Positions 1 to 16,664 of a stretch of 64,000 nt of DNA are shown one piece after another. This stretch comes from Allodiplogaster sudhausi (lineage: Eukaryota > Nematoda > Chromadorea > Rhabditida > Diplogasteridae). The translations under genes and the position numbers were made by a program. The DNA is taken from assembly GCA_945643635.1 (NCBI GenBank), contig CALZFC010000152.1, positions 62,001 through 126,000 on the forward strand, given 5' to 3'. Below the pieces are notes generated by a model, which was not told the DNA's origin, ran no database searches, and saw only the letters and a program-made list of their open reading frames with translations. Positions within the stretch are counted from its first letter, which is position 1. Each line of letters opens with the position of its first letter.

Positions 1-11
1 GAGAGCGAGAG

Positions 12-64
<53 letters not shown>

Positions 65-1414
65 AGAGAGCGAAAGGGAGAGAGGAGAGATTGAGGAAGA
101 TGAAAGATAGGGTGGGAAGTTTCGAAGAGAAAGGAGCTGATTCGAAAATGAGCGCCGTTGCCATCCACTGAAGTTTTCAATGTACAAAAGAAAAAGCTAA
201 TATCTTTCAGAAGAACCCTATGGACACATATCAATTTTTTGTTTTCTAAAATAATGAGGAAGAACTTTATATATATATATATAATACGTGCATATAAATA
301 TGGTTGTATACATATGTATGCACATACATATGAATATGTCTTTAATTCCAGCATTAGTATTGTGGAAGAAAACTGCAACTGCGACAATGCGCGAGAAGTT
401 GTGGGAAAGTCAGACGCCCTGAAGCAGTCTCCATTGAGAAAGGATTAAAGAAGTGACCGAGAGAGGGAGAGAGGGGGAGTGTGAGAGAGAGGATGAAAGA
501 AAGGAAAGTGAGAGAGAGGGAGAAAGAAAGGAAAGTGAGAGAGAGGGAGAAAGAAAGGAAAGTAAGAGAGAGGGAGAAAGAAAGGAAAGTGAGAGAGACA
601 TAGAGAGAGATAGGAAGAGGGAGGAAAAGAAAGAGTGTACTCCGTGCTTCAGGCAGACGTGATGGATGAGACCCCACCGATAAGGCCTCCAAGAGTTTGC
701 TTCTTCCTTTTCCAACCCCGCCTTCAACTGCCTCATTCGCGCTATCAACATATTCAGAGGAAATGGAGCATGAATAGCAGGAAAGAAGGCACCAGGACTT
801 TTGAGAGATGCCAGAGAAGCAGAGAACATTGCAGACCAGCTTTTGTTTTGATTGCGGTGATTGACATTTCAATGCTGAGCCGTTATGGTGTGTTTTAAAA
901 GGAATGGAAAGGAAGTGAGAGTGAGACGGAGAAAGAGACAGACAGAGAGGAGAGAAACAGACAGACGAGAGAATGGGGGAGAAATGCAGAGAAAGAACGG
1001 CGTTTCAATGCAAATAAAGCTGGTGCAATCAAATCTTATCTCCAGTTTTACTCGTTGACTCTCTCACTTGGCGTGTTCTTTCCTGAGTGTCTAACCCGAA
1101 TGCTCTCCTCTCACTCTTTCATGCTTCACGGACAACAGTTCAACGAGAAGGAAGACGTACATACTTTCAGTGACCTGTTATTGATTGAAAATGGTCTTTT
1201 TCTATCGCACTCTCATCCTTCCGTTGTCCCTTCTTCAGTCTCAACTTCTAAATTTTACATTGTTCTACATTTGTAAATTATCATTACGGACCACGCCAAC
1301 ACGTAGCAAATGACGCACTCATTGCAGATTGATCGCTAGAAGGATCGCATCAGGTTCTCAATCTCCTTCCTCATTAATTTCTCTCTCTTTTCCTCTCTCT
1401 CTCCATCTCTTTCC

Positions 1415-1448
<34 letters not shown>

Positions 1449-2033
1449 TTATCTCTCTTTCTCTCTCCAACAAGTGAGGGAACAAAGTTCGTGTGCCAGA
1501 GTATACTTTGCCCCCATGTCGTGTTAGTCAGGTGGTCTCTTACCTCCCTTCTCATTTCTCTCCAATCTCTTCACTTTCCCTTCACAACCCCATTTCTCTA
1601 TTCTATTTTTGAATGTAATTCCTTCCGCCAATCTGCCATAAAACAGTGGCGAGAATGAGAAAATGAAGGCCGTCGAACTCTTCGTTCTCTTCATTGACTT
1701 GAATCTGCTATTCTTTTCTTATTATTCTCGTTCTTCAACTCTTTCAATGTGGCCTTTCTACCCATTTAGTATCATTCCCTCTCTGTCCTCTACTCTTTTT
1801 TCATTCACCTCTCTCATTCTCTGTGTGTCTCTCTTTTTCTCTCTCGCTCTCTCGCTCTCTCGCTCTCTCTTTATCTCTCTCGCTCTCTCTCCAGATCATG
1901 ATCGTTCGATAGTTTATCGACGTCACTGTGCCTTGGTCGACAGGGTTGCTGGCGGGCTTATAACCATTTGTGAGAGAGATAATGTTGAAGATAGAAAAGG
2001 AAGAGAGAGAGAGAGCGAGAGAGAGAGAGAGGG

Positions 2034-2074
<41 letters not shown>

Positions 2075-2188
2075 AAGAGAAAGAGAGAGAGAGAGAGAGA
2101 AGAAAGAGAGAGAGAGAGAAAGAGATAAGGAAGAGAGAGAGAGAGAGAGAGAGAGAGAAGGAAGAGAGAGAGAGAGAGAGAGAGAGAA

Positions 2189-2229
<41 letters not shown>

Positions 2230-2442
2230 AAGAGAGAGAGAGAGAGAGAGATCTGCACATAAAGTAAAGAGAAAGGAAGGGACGAGAGAAAAAGACACGC
2301 AAGGAAATGCTGCATCTTCACTAGCAAAGCAGCATTTTGCTTTTGTTTGTCTCACTGGTTCGTTCACCGAGTTTGCCTCATCTTTTGGAACACGCCAGAC
2401 CGGGTCAGAGTGATGGGAATCACCCGAGTGCGGAGTGCCCTT

Positions 2443-2479
<37 letters not shown>

Positions 2480-2950
2480 CTCTCCCTCTATCTCTTTCTC
2501 TCTCTCTCCCTCCGCTCTCTCCCACTTTTGCTCGCTCTTGACCTCTCGCTAAATGCCGTCGTTCTTTATCCTTTCTTCTCTGCATCTTACACTTTCACTT
2601 CCTGCCTTCTCTCTCATCCTCTCTCTTCTCTCCTCCTCCCCGATTGCCATGATCTCTCTCACCTGCCGCCTGGCATTGCCCTTTCAGTTTGTGTGGTGGT
2701 GTCTGTTTCTGATAGAGTGGCCATATAAATGAGCCCACGTGGTTCCGCCTTCTTCGGTGTCCCCCTCTTCTTATCTTAACAACGGCCAAATCTGTTTTAT
2801 GGTATTTTCTTGAACTTCTAATCGAAAGCATTATATGTATTCAAATGTATTATGTAAGCCTATAAAAAGGGTTCAAGTTTTCTTGTTTCCCATATTTGTG
2901 TTTTTGTATTGGATGTCACCCTCCGTTCAAATTTTATTTTGCGTTTTCAG
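1..2950. repeat. GA/CT microsatellite-rich region without a supported gene
   Basis: Long purine or pyrimidine tracts dominate: GA at about 1-95, 454-640, 900-960 and 1998-2255, CT at about 1380-1475, 1805-1892 and 2440-2530. The 454-600 block is a tandem array of a roughly 31-bp GA-rich unit. Long open frames here are Arg/Glu or Ser/Leu runs made by the repeats. The non-repetitive islands (640-900, 1040-1290, 1893-1990, 2540-2940) show no family I recognise. The segment behind the CT tract at 1893-1985 stays open for about 36 codons and could be an isolated exon, but nothing supports it further. The end of the region probably holds the promoter of the downstream kinase gene. Confidence 0.8.
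2941..2950 (+). promoter_or_regulatory. putative spliced-leader trans-splice acceptor of the MK2-like gene
   Basis: The sequence GCGTTTTCAG ends 10 nt before the chosen ATG. TTTTCAG is the usual nematode 3' splice-site consensus. No coding exon with a matching donor is visible upstream, so trans-splicing is the simplest reading. This is inference; only 5' RNA ends would prove it. Confidence 0.5.
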
Positions 2951-2960
2951 ATAAAGGAAG

Positions 2961-6639
<3,679 letters not shown>

Positions 6640-7672
6640 TCCACTCCTCCTCCTCTCTGTCTGAATCGCTCTTTCTCTATCTCTCCTCCCATAATCTCAC
6701 TCTCTCTCTCTCTCCCTCTCTCTCTCCCTCTCTCTCTCTCTTCTTTCTCTCCCTCTCTCGAACACTAATTTTTGATTCCTTATATTCAGTTTTTCAAATG
6801 GTATTCGCGCCATGAAGGTTGTTTTATCAGTCTGTAACATGTAGGTATGTATATGTACGTGTGTATGTTGTCTAATTCTCTGCACTATTCTTGTTTCTAA
6901 GTTGTTCTCTGCCTGACGGTTGTCTGCAGATAGCGTGTAAGATGTTCTGCCTCTCTAAACTAGCTAATCTGCTTATTCCACTGGACAAAACGAGAAGAGA
7001 GCAGACACACTAACGGTGCCTCTTCGTTTTCTCTGCTTACGAGTAATTCTCTCCACTAATCACTTTTGCTCCTGCTCATTTTACAGTTCTATTTAGAATA
7101 TGAACTCCATCAACGCATCGAAGTTCTCGTACATTTCCATTCGATCCATATATTTGACTGGTTGGTATGTTTGTTTAATTCCTCTCACCTCTGTAGATTG
7201 TCTTTTTGTATCTTCCTCTTCATTTTCAATCGTTTGTTCTTCATTCACGATTTCTTAACTCATTCCAATGGCAAAGAAATTGGAAAAAGAATGAGAATGT
7301 GGCATGGAAATCGGAAGAAGTGGCGCATCTTTCGGAGAGCGTTGAGCGGATTCAGCCAGGCATTGAGGGGCCGAGCAAGGAAGGAAAACAGGAATGATCG
7401 AGAAGGAAAGGGAGGACGAGTCTCTGTTCACCCATCAGAGGATACCAGATTATGTCCCGTATCAAGAGGAATAGGATTCGGCAACTTAAAGATGTACAAC
7501 ATTCTTTGGAGGAAATGGGAGGAGAGATGCTAATTAGGTGAGGCAGTGTGAAGAGACAATAAAGAACGCGGAAGACAGGGAGGGAGACAGAGAAGGAGAC
7601 AGAACAGAAATAGTAAGAACGAGAGAGAGAGAGGAGAGAAAGAGAGAGAGAGAGGAAGGAGACAAGAAACTG
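6640..7672. other. convergent intergenic region / 3' UTRs
   Basis: Lies between the stop codons of the MK2-like gene (+) and the diacylglycerol kinase gene (-). It has CT tracts at about 6700-6760 and GA tracts at about 7620-7665. An AATAAA at 7558-7563 on the + strand could be the MK2-like poly(A) signal, which would give a long 3' UTR. A short open stretch (about 7270-7396, + strand) has plausible codon use but no start, splice context or family. Confidence 0.5.
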
Positions 7673-7779
7673 TCAAAGGTGAGTCTCTTGTGCATCACTG
7701 CTTAGCACGATTCGAAGAGTTTCGCTGATTCGACGTCCGCCAGCCAAAGAAGAGTACTGGGCACTGCAGAGAGAAGGTT

Positions 7780-7814
<35 letters not shown>

Positions 7815-10800
7815 GTGCAGAGTGCTAGAGAGGAAGACAGAGGGAGAGAGAATGAGGGAAGAGAGAGAAAGAGAGTGAGAGAGAAAGTGAGAGAAGAGAG
7901 AGAAAGAAAGGAGGTGGAGAGTGCTAGAGAAGAAGACAAAGGGGGGAGAGAGAGAATGATGGAAGAGAGATCTAGACAGAGTATGCGAAGGAAGAGAGAA
8001 ATGATGGGAATGATTGTCTTGCCTGGAGGGGCTGAAAACGAGATCGGATGAGATGGCAGCGGAGCGGCTTGTGATAGAAGGGAAGGCATCATCCACGATC
8101 AGAAGACACTCTTCCGAGTTGCTCGCATCGGACACGGAGAGGACGTGCTCCTGCTGACGACTCACTCGGTATGCACCCTCATCCGCTGAGGACACATCTG
8201 AGAAAGAGAAAGAGAGAGACAGAGAGACAGAGAGAGATACAGAGAGAGACAGAGAGAGACAGAGAGAGAGAGAGAGAGACAGAGAGGGAGAGACAGAGAG
8301 CAAGAAAGAGAGATGCTAAGGGAGAAGTTGCTGACTGACAGTCGAGGAATCGCCAGTCGGTAGTGTATTCGTAGGGCAGACAGGGATGATCTGCAAGTAG
8401 CTTCTGAATGACTGAGCGAGTCCGGACCAGTTCCATCTCAGCCTCCACAGAGATTACGCCAATCTCGAATGCTGCAACTTCCAAAGTTATTTATATTCAC
8501 AAGCATCCTTAGAATAAAAATGACAGCATATGTTCTTGTATCTCTCTCTGTTCTCTCTCTCTCTTTTTCTCTCTCTCTTACTCTCTCGACTAACCAGTGT
8601 CACGAAGTCGTTCGAGTGAGTCTTTGTAGATGTCGAAGTCGTGTCTTCCAACGACGAGAACGGGAAGCTGTAGAATGAGAGAAGTAGCCGGAGGGAGGGA
8701 ATCTCTCTTTTTCCTCCGGGACTTTCTCATCAAGGAAGGTGCGCACACCGCCTTCTTCTCTCGCCGAAGCATTGGCACCTTCAATGAAACTGCAGTTAGA
8801 ACACTGTTTCCTCTCTCTCTCTTTCTCTCTCTCTCTCTTTCTCTCTGGCTCATAATCTCTCTCACTGTCTCTCTTTCTCTTTTATGACCATCGATTAAAA
8901 TATATAAGCGATGAAGCTGTCCTTGTGATGAGGATACTTGTTATACCGTAATAAATTCATTCAATGTTAGAAGTATAACCTTGGAATGAAAGGAAAGCGT
9001 GACAATAGACGGGGCAAGGAGACAGGGCTCTCCATCAACCTTCAATTCTTTGTATTCATTCAATTTATACAGTTTAATATGGGTGTGAAGAGTGAGCTGA
9101 AGGCCAAGGCAGAAGTTACCTGCATTGGAATAGCTTTCGTAGTTCGAATGACAGCGCGGCGACACTGAGCGAGTCTCTCTCCACGTCCACCCATTTGGAG
9201 GGCGGCCTGGCAAAGGAAACATTACTAATAACACTACTATCCAATCAAGATACAAAAGTCTCCTATAATGGCACAAAATAAGAATGAACATACAAGAGTG
9301 GCGGAAGTGAATCCGAGGACTTCAATCTTGCCATCACAACAAGAGGGCCGCGAGGCTTCGTCAGGCTCAACCCCCCAGGGGACGGTGCCACCCGCGTAGT
9401 AAGTAATGTTGTGGAAGAGGATGCAGTGCAACTTCAGCTCCTTCACCCGGCCACTCACATCCACGCCGTCGCACTGCAAGGGCCATCCTCTTCGCTATTC
9501 AACATGGCCATCGGATACTTCAAGGGACAGAAAGTCGGAGAGATCTCGCCAGCTTCTCTTGAATAGATCGATAGTGCCCAAGCCACCGTAGGCGATTCTG
9601 TTCTTCAGGCGGCTGTTCAACATTTGGGGATTAGCACCTGAAATTACAGAGTGGTAAACGAGAAGAGCAGAGAATACCAGCCAAGTTATAATCTGGGCAA
9701 AGCTCTCATCCATTTCGCAAGGGTTAAGCAGGCTACCAATCAACTCTGTACAAGTCCCAGCTGCCAAATAGGAAATGGTAAGTTTAGAGTGAGTCGTCCG
9801 CAGCTGATTTGTCTGAATCGTTGGCCACCAATGCGGGAGAGAGATCTTTCTTTGCCACTTCATGAACACTTGCAAAGCAAGCGAGAGGCATGTAAACTAA
9901 GAAAAGTAGAAAATGCTCGAGGCAGCATGGGTCAGCCCATCCCTGCCCCCCTTTCGTTGTCTCTCTGATATTTCACAAATATTCGTTCACACGTGTGAAC
10001 GACCAAGTGCAGATAATTGAAAAGAGTTCCTTACTAAGTAATAAGTGAGCCAACACCCATATGTATGTACATACATATTTATGTACTACATAGACTGGCA
10101 ATTAACCAGTTTAGTTGGGACATAAGATGTTCTGATCCGGGTTGTTTCCACCATGGTGGGAACCTTACGCAAATTGGAAAATCTAAGAGAAATCGCGGGA
10201 GAGAGAGAGAGAGAGAGAAAATGACTTCTCGATTGGTGAAACTGCAGAGCGACATGGGCATCTGCGCCAATGGAGAAGTAGTTGTTCATGACAGTCAGCG
10301 GAAGAGAAGAGTGAACTTCTTCTTCATCTTCTCCCTCCAATCCACATTCAACATTTCCAGTCACATCTAAGCGCCATCTAAAAATAATATTACCACAATA
10401 ATTTAATTCTATTGATCGGTATGTTAAAGATAAATGAACCGATCGAGATGAGTGACGGAGCTTTCGTGGAGAATAGCAGAAAGAAGTTGAGAGAGAGGCT
10501 CGTCGCTGAAGGCTCCTCCCCAGCCGAGACATCTGCACTCAACACCACCATTCTATATACATCTAATTTATCCATTTGCTGGCTCATATTTTCTATTCGT
10601 CATATTTTCAGTAGAAATATGCATCGAAAAATATGGAGTTGAATTGCATAGTTCGGTGACAATTAAGCAATTTTGGAAAATCGGTAGTATACCTGGAGAG
10701 GTCGTTGCCGGTTCCGAGAGGAAGCAAAGCGAGAGGAGGATAAGTTGGCCAGTTCAGCTGCAAGCTAAGTACTGATCAGAGGATGAGGATGGGGAAGACG

Positions 10801-13800
10801 TACGCTGTCGAGGGTGGCCAGCACCCAACCAACCGTCCCGTCCCCTCCACACACCAGCAGACGCAGTTGAGTCACCACTTTCCGGAACAGCTCAAGGCTG
10901 AGAACAAGGTAACATCTTCATTGTGGAAAATGGACAGAGAAGAGAAAGAAGCAGAATAAGAGAGAAAAGAGAAGAGGAAACGAACCCGAACCGTGGCCCT
11001 TTCATAGCCGTAATGTCGAAGACTTGTCTTGGATTTAGTAGCCAGCAGAGAGTGTGGAGTGCCTTGACCCCGGCCTTGCTCCCGCCAGACTTTGGATTCA
11101 CAAACACCAAAAGGGGCAGACTCGGACTGCCCATCCACGAGTCGTTTCGACGTACCACGAAGGTTTTGACCTGCAATGTAAGATAAGCTGCTCAGACAAA
11201 AAGGGAGAAGATATGGCAAACCTTCTGAACGTAATTGCTGGAAGGAGATTTTCTCTTTTTTGTGCATCTGACAATCCATGGCGGGGGGAGAATGAGATCC
11301 CGGAGAGCACCACGATCACATCTCTCGGAGAGGCTTCTCTCCGCAAAGCATTTCTTTGTATGCAATGACATCTTACACCACGAGCACGTCACTGCCACCG
11401 GCTCCGTCTGCAGCAACGACGTATTTTAATTACTTTGTTTAAAAAATACAGTCATACTGAGGAATAATTTAATCCCGTCATTGCAATATAAAAATGTGCC
11501 AGAGAAGAAACGCCTAACAAGGGAAAAATTAAATTTCGATTTACCTTTTTTTCCTTGGCAGAAAAGAAGATCTTTTGGTGAAAAGTCTTTGAACAAGCTG
11601 CGCAGCGTCCTTCGTACTTCCAGCGATGAATCTATACAAATATAGAGACTGATAAAGAGATATTCTAGGAGAGAGGAAAGCAAGAAGAGATTGGCTGACC
11701 CAATGATGTCCACCGGCACCATCAAAAGATTCCTTCGACTTTCCCTTGTTTGCCTCCTTGAATGTCGTTTTGCATGTCACGTTGAGCTGATAATAATATA
11801 ATTCACGAAAATAAACAAAAATAATGAAATAAGTGACTGAATGAAAGAACTGTGTAATCCATTAATGTGTAGTAAAGACTGAAGAGAGAGAAAAAGCCTG
11901 ACCGAGCGAAGAAGAAGCATACAGGAGGAGTGAACGACAACGTGGCAGGCAGAGCAGCGTAGCTTCTCCCCCACTCTCTCGCATCTTCCTCTCTCTCCCA
12001 GATAACACTCCGAGTCATGAGAGGAACTGCCGCACATCGTCCATAGATGCTCGCTTGACTCAAGCTGAAACTCATTTCACTTTTACTCACCCGCTCTTTC
12101 TCATCCAATTCAATCGAACATTTTGGCATTTAAGATCCCGCATCACACTATTTATTTAACTACCAATGTTCTTTTTTCAAGAAAAAAAAGTGGAAGCTGT
12201 GAAAAATCAAAGTTGTTAGCCTTCTGGTTTGCCCAATAGGATGCCAAACGGTGCTTCTCGGCCTGCGAACTGTCGCAGGTTGTAACTTTACGAGGCGTTC
12301 TGGCAAGTGCCCTTCTGAATTGTTAAGTCAGTAATATTAGTTTTCTATATTAATAAGTAATTATCATAAACCTCTGGTGGTGTATAGAAGAAGAAAGAGC
12401 GTAAAAAGAAGAAGGGGAAAATGGCGTGCCTGAAGAGAACTGTGAGATGCTCGATGCGTGAGGGTCTTCTGAGAGGAGCAGTCGCAGCAGGGTCGTGGGA
12501 TCGGCTACGGACTGTGCGGGCCGAGTCGGTGGGGGTGGGAGGGGAGGAAGAGTCGTCTTCCGCTGAGGCTGACGAGATCGAGAACAACTCCAACTCTCTC
12601 TGCAGAGTTGACAAATCCACGGAATTGGAGCGAGGAGGGTTCTCCGATGAAGAGACGCAGAGGAGATGAGAAGGAGAACCGAACAGCTCCTCCTCTTGTT
12701 CTGCTGAGAGCGCTGCGGCACTCGCTGGTTGCGAACTGGACGAGCACACCGAACTGAACACAAGAGAGAGAACGAGAGAGAGAAAGAGAAAGAGAGAACG
12801 AGAGAGAGATAGAGATATGGAGAGAGAAAGTGAGAAATAGAGGAAATAAAGGAGTGAATGTGGTAAGAATAATACTGATGAGGTATGTATGCATCAAACT
12901 GTAGTATGTGCATCTGTAAGCCAGGGAGAATCTGTAGTTCTATTGTGCGGAACAATGAAGCGTCTCTCTACTGTGCCATTCACCATCTTTGATGTTCTGC
13001 TCAAAGAGGACAATCATGAAGGAAGGCATCACAACTTTCTCATCTTCCCCTTTTATGCAATGTTTCCCATGTAATTTCCTCCATGGATAACGGAAGGGGA
13101 TTCTTCCTCGATTTTTTGTTTGCTCTCTCGTTTCTCTCTCTGTCTCCATTCGCTCTCTCGTTTCTCTCTCTGTCTCCATTCCTTCTCTCACTTTCTCACT
13201 TTTGCAGGTGTCAAATGAAACATTGGTCTCTCTCAACACGTGCGCACTTTCCTTCCTCAGGCAGCATCGACTGGTATCACGGCCTAATCCCCAAGCAGTG
13301 CGCACTGCAGCAGCTTCACCTGCCATTACTCCCCTCTCCGTCTCTATCTCTCTCTCTCTCCCTCTCCCTCTCCCTCTCTCTCTCTCTCTCTCCCATCTCC
13401 GTTCTCGACCATTCCGCTATCTCTGCCAATATGCACTTGCACATGATTTGATACTCTCACTCGCCTTTACGCACGTTTTCCGATTAAGTTTCTTCCTACG
13501 GCATTTTAATATCTCTAGCTGCGCTATCCGTATCTATCCACAATCCTCTTCATTCCTAGAAACTCTCTCCATCCTTCTCCTCCACCCTCTCATACTCTCG
13601 CACTCTCTCTCTCTCACTCTCTCTCTTTCAAATTATCTCTCGTCCTCTCTCCCTCCCTCTCTCTCTCTCTCTCTTTCAAATTATCTCTCGTCCTCTCTCT
13701 CTCTCTTTTTCTCTCCTACTGCCCTCTCCTTCTCTCTACCCTGTTTTACCATACACGAAGCTGCTATAATCCGCAGATATTCGCTCCGAAATTCAATGAG

Positions 13801-14570
13801 CATTTCTAATCGCAGGACAAGGTAAGGAGAAGAAAAATAAGAAGACTCGCCAGTGGAGAGGAAGATAATCTTAAATCCCATAGATGTCAGCCAAAAGAGA
13901 AGACGGAAATATTGACAGAGGGAATAAAAGAGGCATTCCATGACGAGTCGGAATGTGCAAGCACTCTGTGGATACTTAATGACAATGAAGTGAAAGGAGA
14001 AAAAGACCTCTCGGAAGTCTGGAGAGAAGTGCCGGCGCTGCTGGTGAACTTGTCGGTTCCATTCTCCTCTTCATCGGAGGAGATGCTGGAGACAACAATG
14101 TCTGGGGCGCCGAAGGCTCTCTTCAGATCTCTGTCGTCGTTTCTGGCGGAAACGGGCGCAGACACGGCGCCGGACTTTCCGCCCGCGCCGAGTCTCCTCG
14201 CGAGCCGAGTGACTGCATTCTCAATCTCATGTCTGAGCAGACTCCGCTTGTACTCCGCGACGAGGGCGCAGTGCCGGCAGAGTTGCTCCAGATCCCTCTC
14301 CTCGTCGTCTTCAATCTCTTCTCTCTCTTTCTCCTCTCTCTTCTCTTCTTCTTCGCTTGCATCTTCTCCATCCGAATGCCTTGATACCCGTGATGCATTG
14401 GAAGGGGCCCTGCTCCTCCTTTCGCTGTCCCACGACAGAGTTGCCCAGAGTCTTTGCTTCTCTCTCCTCCTCATAATGGCTGGCTGTCCCCTCAGGGCGG
14501 CTGGCAGCAACTTCGGCACGTCACTCAACTTCCTCAGCTTCCGCCTCGTCGGGGACGTAGCTGTGGCCAT
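7673..14570 (-). CDS. type IV diacylglycerol kinase (DGK zeta/iota class) with C-terminal PDZ-binding motif
   Basis: Phosphorylates diacylglycerol to phosphatidic acid. Twenty exons (minus order): 14570-14008, 12753-12430, 12314-12164, 12064-11903, 11786-11700, 11631-11545, 11407-11222, 11170-10986 (or 10992), 10897-10804, 10757-10693, 10532-10440, 10377-10226, 9637-9519, 9473-9294, 9206-9120, 9039-8980, 8778-8595, 8471-8340, 8197-8023, 7763-7673; phases agree, about 1058 aa. Seen: Ser/Arg-rich N-terminal third; two cysteine-rich C1 domains beginning EHLW; catalytic domain with [20 protein letters not shown] (about 598-605) and LPLGTGNDL; accessory domain ending [11 protein letters not shown]; then the zeta/iota tail (WRFLD, RQQEH). 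The ankyrin repeats usual in this class are missing, yet the end ETHL is a class I PDZ ligand. Exons 1-3 are less certain than the rest, and two junctions need GC donors or alternatives. Confidence 0.92.
7764..8022 (-). other. probable GC-AG intron of the DGK gene (last intron)
   Basis: On the minus strand the exon ends CTCCAG and the intron starts GCAAGA, a good GC donor, and ends CTCTGCAG. It joins phase 2 to phase 2 and yields the ETHL terminus. A weaker GT donor (GTCTAG), 46 nt further into the intron and also in phase 2, would insert about 15 residues. Most of the intron is GA repeat (CT in sense). Confidence 0.6.
12754..14007 (-). other. first intron of the DGK gene
   Basis: About 1.25 kb with CT/GA tracts. 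The + strand holds a short SH2-like stretch at about 13263-13320, reported under findings. No complete gene is visible inside. Confidence 0.6.
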
Positions 14571-15161
14571 TGCAGAAGAAGCAAGCAGAACACGACGCAG
14601 GGAGAAGCACCCGGAGGGCAGACAGGCCAGAGGCGGGGCCTCTTTCTCTCTCTCTCTCTCTTATCCCTCTTTCCACACTCTCTCTCTCTCTCACCCTCTC
14701 TCTGATATCCCTCTTTCTCTCTCCACACTCTCTCTTATCCTCTCTCTCGCCCTATCTTCCTCTCATCAATGGAGTCGTTGGCGAAGACAGCCACGATAAG
14801 ATATGCAGAAAGTGCAGAATGCTCCAGGGATGTCATTTTAGCATTTATCAAATGATTTTGCAAATAATTTTCCGAACAATTGCTTTCAAATAATTTTCTT
14901 TTTTACTTATAAGGTACACAAACATTAAATGATGATCTTGAATATGTATGTATATTAGCATATCATAATAGTACTCTCAAGACTTGCAAAGTCAGAAAGG
15001 AGCAAATCTCAGGGTAACATGCAATTTCATGAGATGATAATGTGTGAATACTTTATAACTTGGAATTAGCGGAACACAATTTTAAACACCTTTCGACTAC
15101 GAGAGGAGAAGTCCCTTAGATCGAGAAACAATCACAAAGACATGCAATTTGATATTTCCAG
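14571..15161. other. intergenic region between the DGK start and the hydrolase stop
   Basis: CT tracts at about 14640-14760 lie just upstream of the DGK start codon. The rest is AT-rich (14800-15060) without a recognisable gene, so it should hold the DGK promoter and the 3' UTR of the next gene. Confidence 0.5.
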
Positions 15162-16664
15162 TCAGTGGAAGGCCTCAGAGAAGAAGTCTTTCATCATCTT
15201 CCAAGAGCGATGGTCCGCCTTCTCGTTGTACGACACTCCCGGCACGCCCAGCTCAGCCGCATCTAAATTACTTCATTCTCTTCTTTTTCTCACTCTTCCT
15301 TACAATGTCAACATAAGCGGAATTTGACGAAAAAGCTAAAGAAGAAGGTGGACCTGGTTTGGTGAATCCGTGTTCTGCCTTTCCATGAGAGACGAAGTGC
15401 CAATCTGCTTTCCTATCCCGCATCTCTTGATAAAAGGCAGTGATCTTAATAACAAGAAAAAGTTAGATTTACTATCTGACTCTGCTGTTGGAAAATTGGG
15501 AGAGGATAGTGACATGATCTCATTGGTTGTATCACTTTAATCTAAGAAGTTTGACGAAATGAAAGAATGAAAGTGACTTGTTCTTGTGGAATGTGAATGT
15601 CCGCATCGCCATGGTGAATCTGTAAAGAAGAGGTTGAATTGAATTTGAGGTTGATTAGCTGCAAAGAGTGAAACCTGAAGTTTGACAGGAGTTCCGTGGT
15701 TGGCAGCCCCCTGAATGGGCTTCAATGTTCCATGGAAGGAGACAGCAGCCAACACTCCTGGCAGCTTCCTCCTGGCCATGTCAATTGCGCAGAGTCCGCC
15801 GAAGCAGTAGCCCATTACACCGATCTTAAAGCTTTTTTTCTTTTCTCTTTCAGCCTTCATGCGTCCTTTTACAATTTATTTTATTTGTGAGGAAGTTGAA
15901 CGCTAGAAGAGAGAAGTGCTCAACGCATTCTAACTCATTTATTCCGTCTTTGGCTATAAGGAGGACGGAATGAGCACAACGACTTTCCAACAAAAAAGAC
16001 CCCGCCAAGACACAAATAAATTAGTTGGAATATAATGGAAGAGAACCTTATTGGGATTAACGAATGGCTGGCGTGCGAGTGCGTCGAGGGAAGCGGCGAG
16101 TCGCAGTCCGAGGGAGTCACGGCTTCCGACCACCAGCGGAGCCATCAAGGCGAAGTTCTCCTCCTTCGTCTTTCCTCGCACTCCTTTTCCATACACATCT
16201 CCGGCCAGCACCACGTAACCCTCTTCCTCAACAAATTTGCAACTACAGAAGCAGGCGGCAATTCGTGCAGAGTTAAATTAGCTACATTTAAAAAGAAATA
16301 ATCCTGAAGAGAACGGACTTCACAAAGACGCTTCGCTCGTTCGATTTCGAAGTCTGTGCAGCCACCGAAAGCGTGAATCAAAAGAACTCCTGGCCTCTTC
16401 TCATCCTTGGTCTTCCACGCTCTAGGGAGAGTGAGAAGAAAGAGAAAGAGAGAGAGAGAGATAGAGAGATAGATAGAGACAGAGCTAGAGAGAGAGAGCA
16501 AGAGAGAGAGGGAGAGAGAGAGAGCGCTAGAGGGTGATGATCGAAGCAAATGGAAACAAGTAGAGCAGAAGAGCGATTGCATGCACTGACTCGTCGTAGC
16601 AGATAACACCTTCGAAGAGAGTTCCCGCGTTGTCCTTATATTCCAGGGGCGATGCAACTACCAT
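15162..16664 (-). CDS. dienelactone hydrolase family protein (alpha/beta hydrolase)
   Basis: A cytosolic alpha/beta hydrolase of the DLH family; the physiological substrate in animals is not well defined. Exons (minus): 16664-16585 (see below), 16421-16319, 16226-16047, 15854-15675, 15619-15578, 15444-15354, 15262-15162, giving about 258 aa, normal for the family. Seen: N-terminal LEYKDNAGTLFEG, RPGVLLIH strand, GDVYGKGVR, nucleophile motif GYCFGG (Cys), HHGDADIHIPQEQ (Asp), AEHGF (His), so the Cys-Asp-His triad is complete. The donor of exon 1 is unclear: a plain GT at 16586 gives the wrong phase, a GC donor at 16584 works, and a GT donor further in adds ten hydrophobic residues. A TTTTAG acceptor 21 nt before the ATG suggests trans-splicing. 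Confidence 0.9.

Noticed and set aside
1663..2367. Long Arg/Glu and Ser/Leu open frames on both strands
   Set aside because: They are produced by (GA)n and (CT)n repeats, which lack stop codons in every frame.
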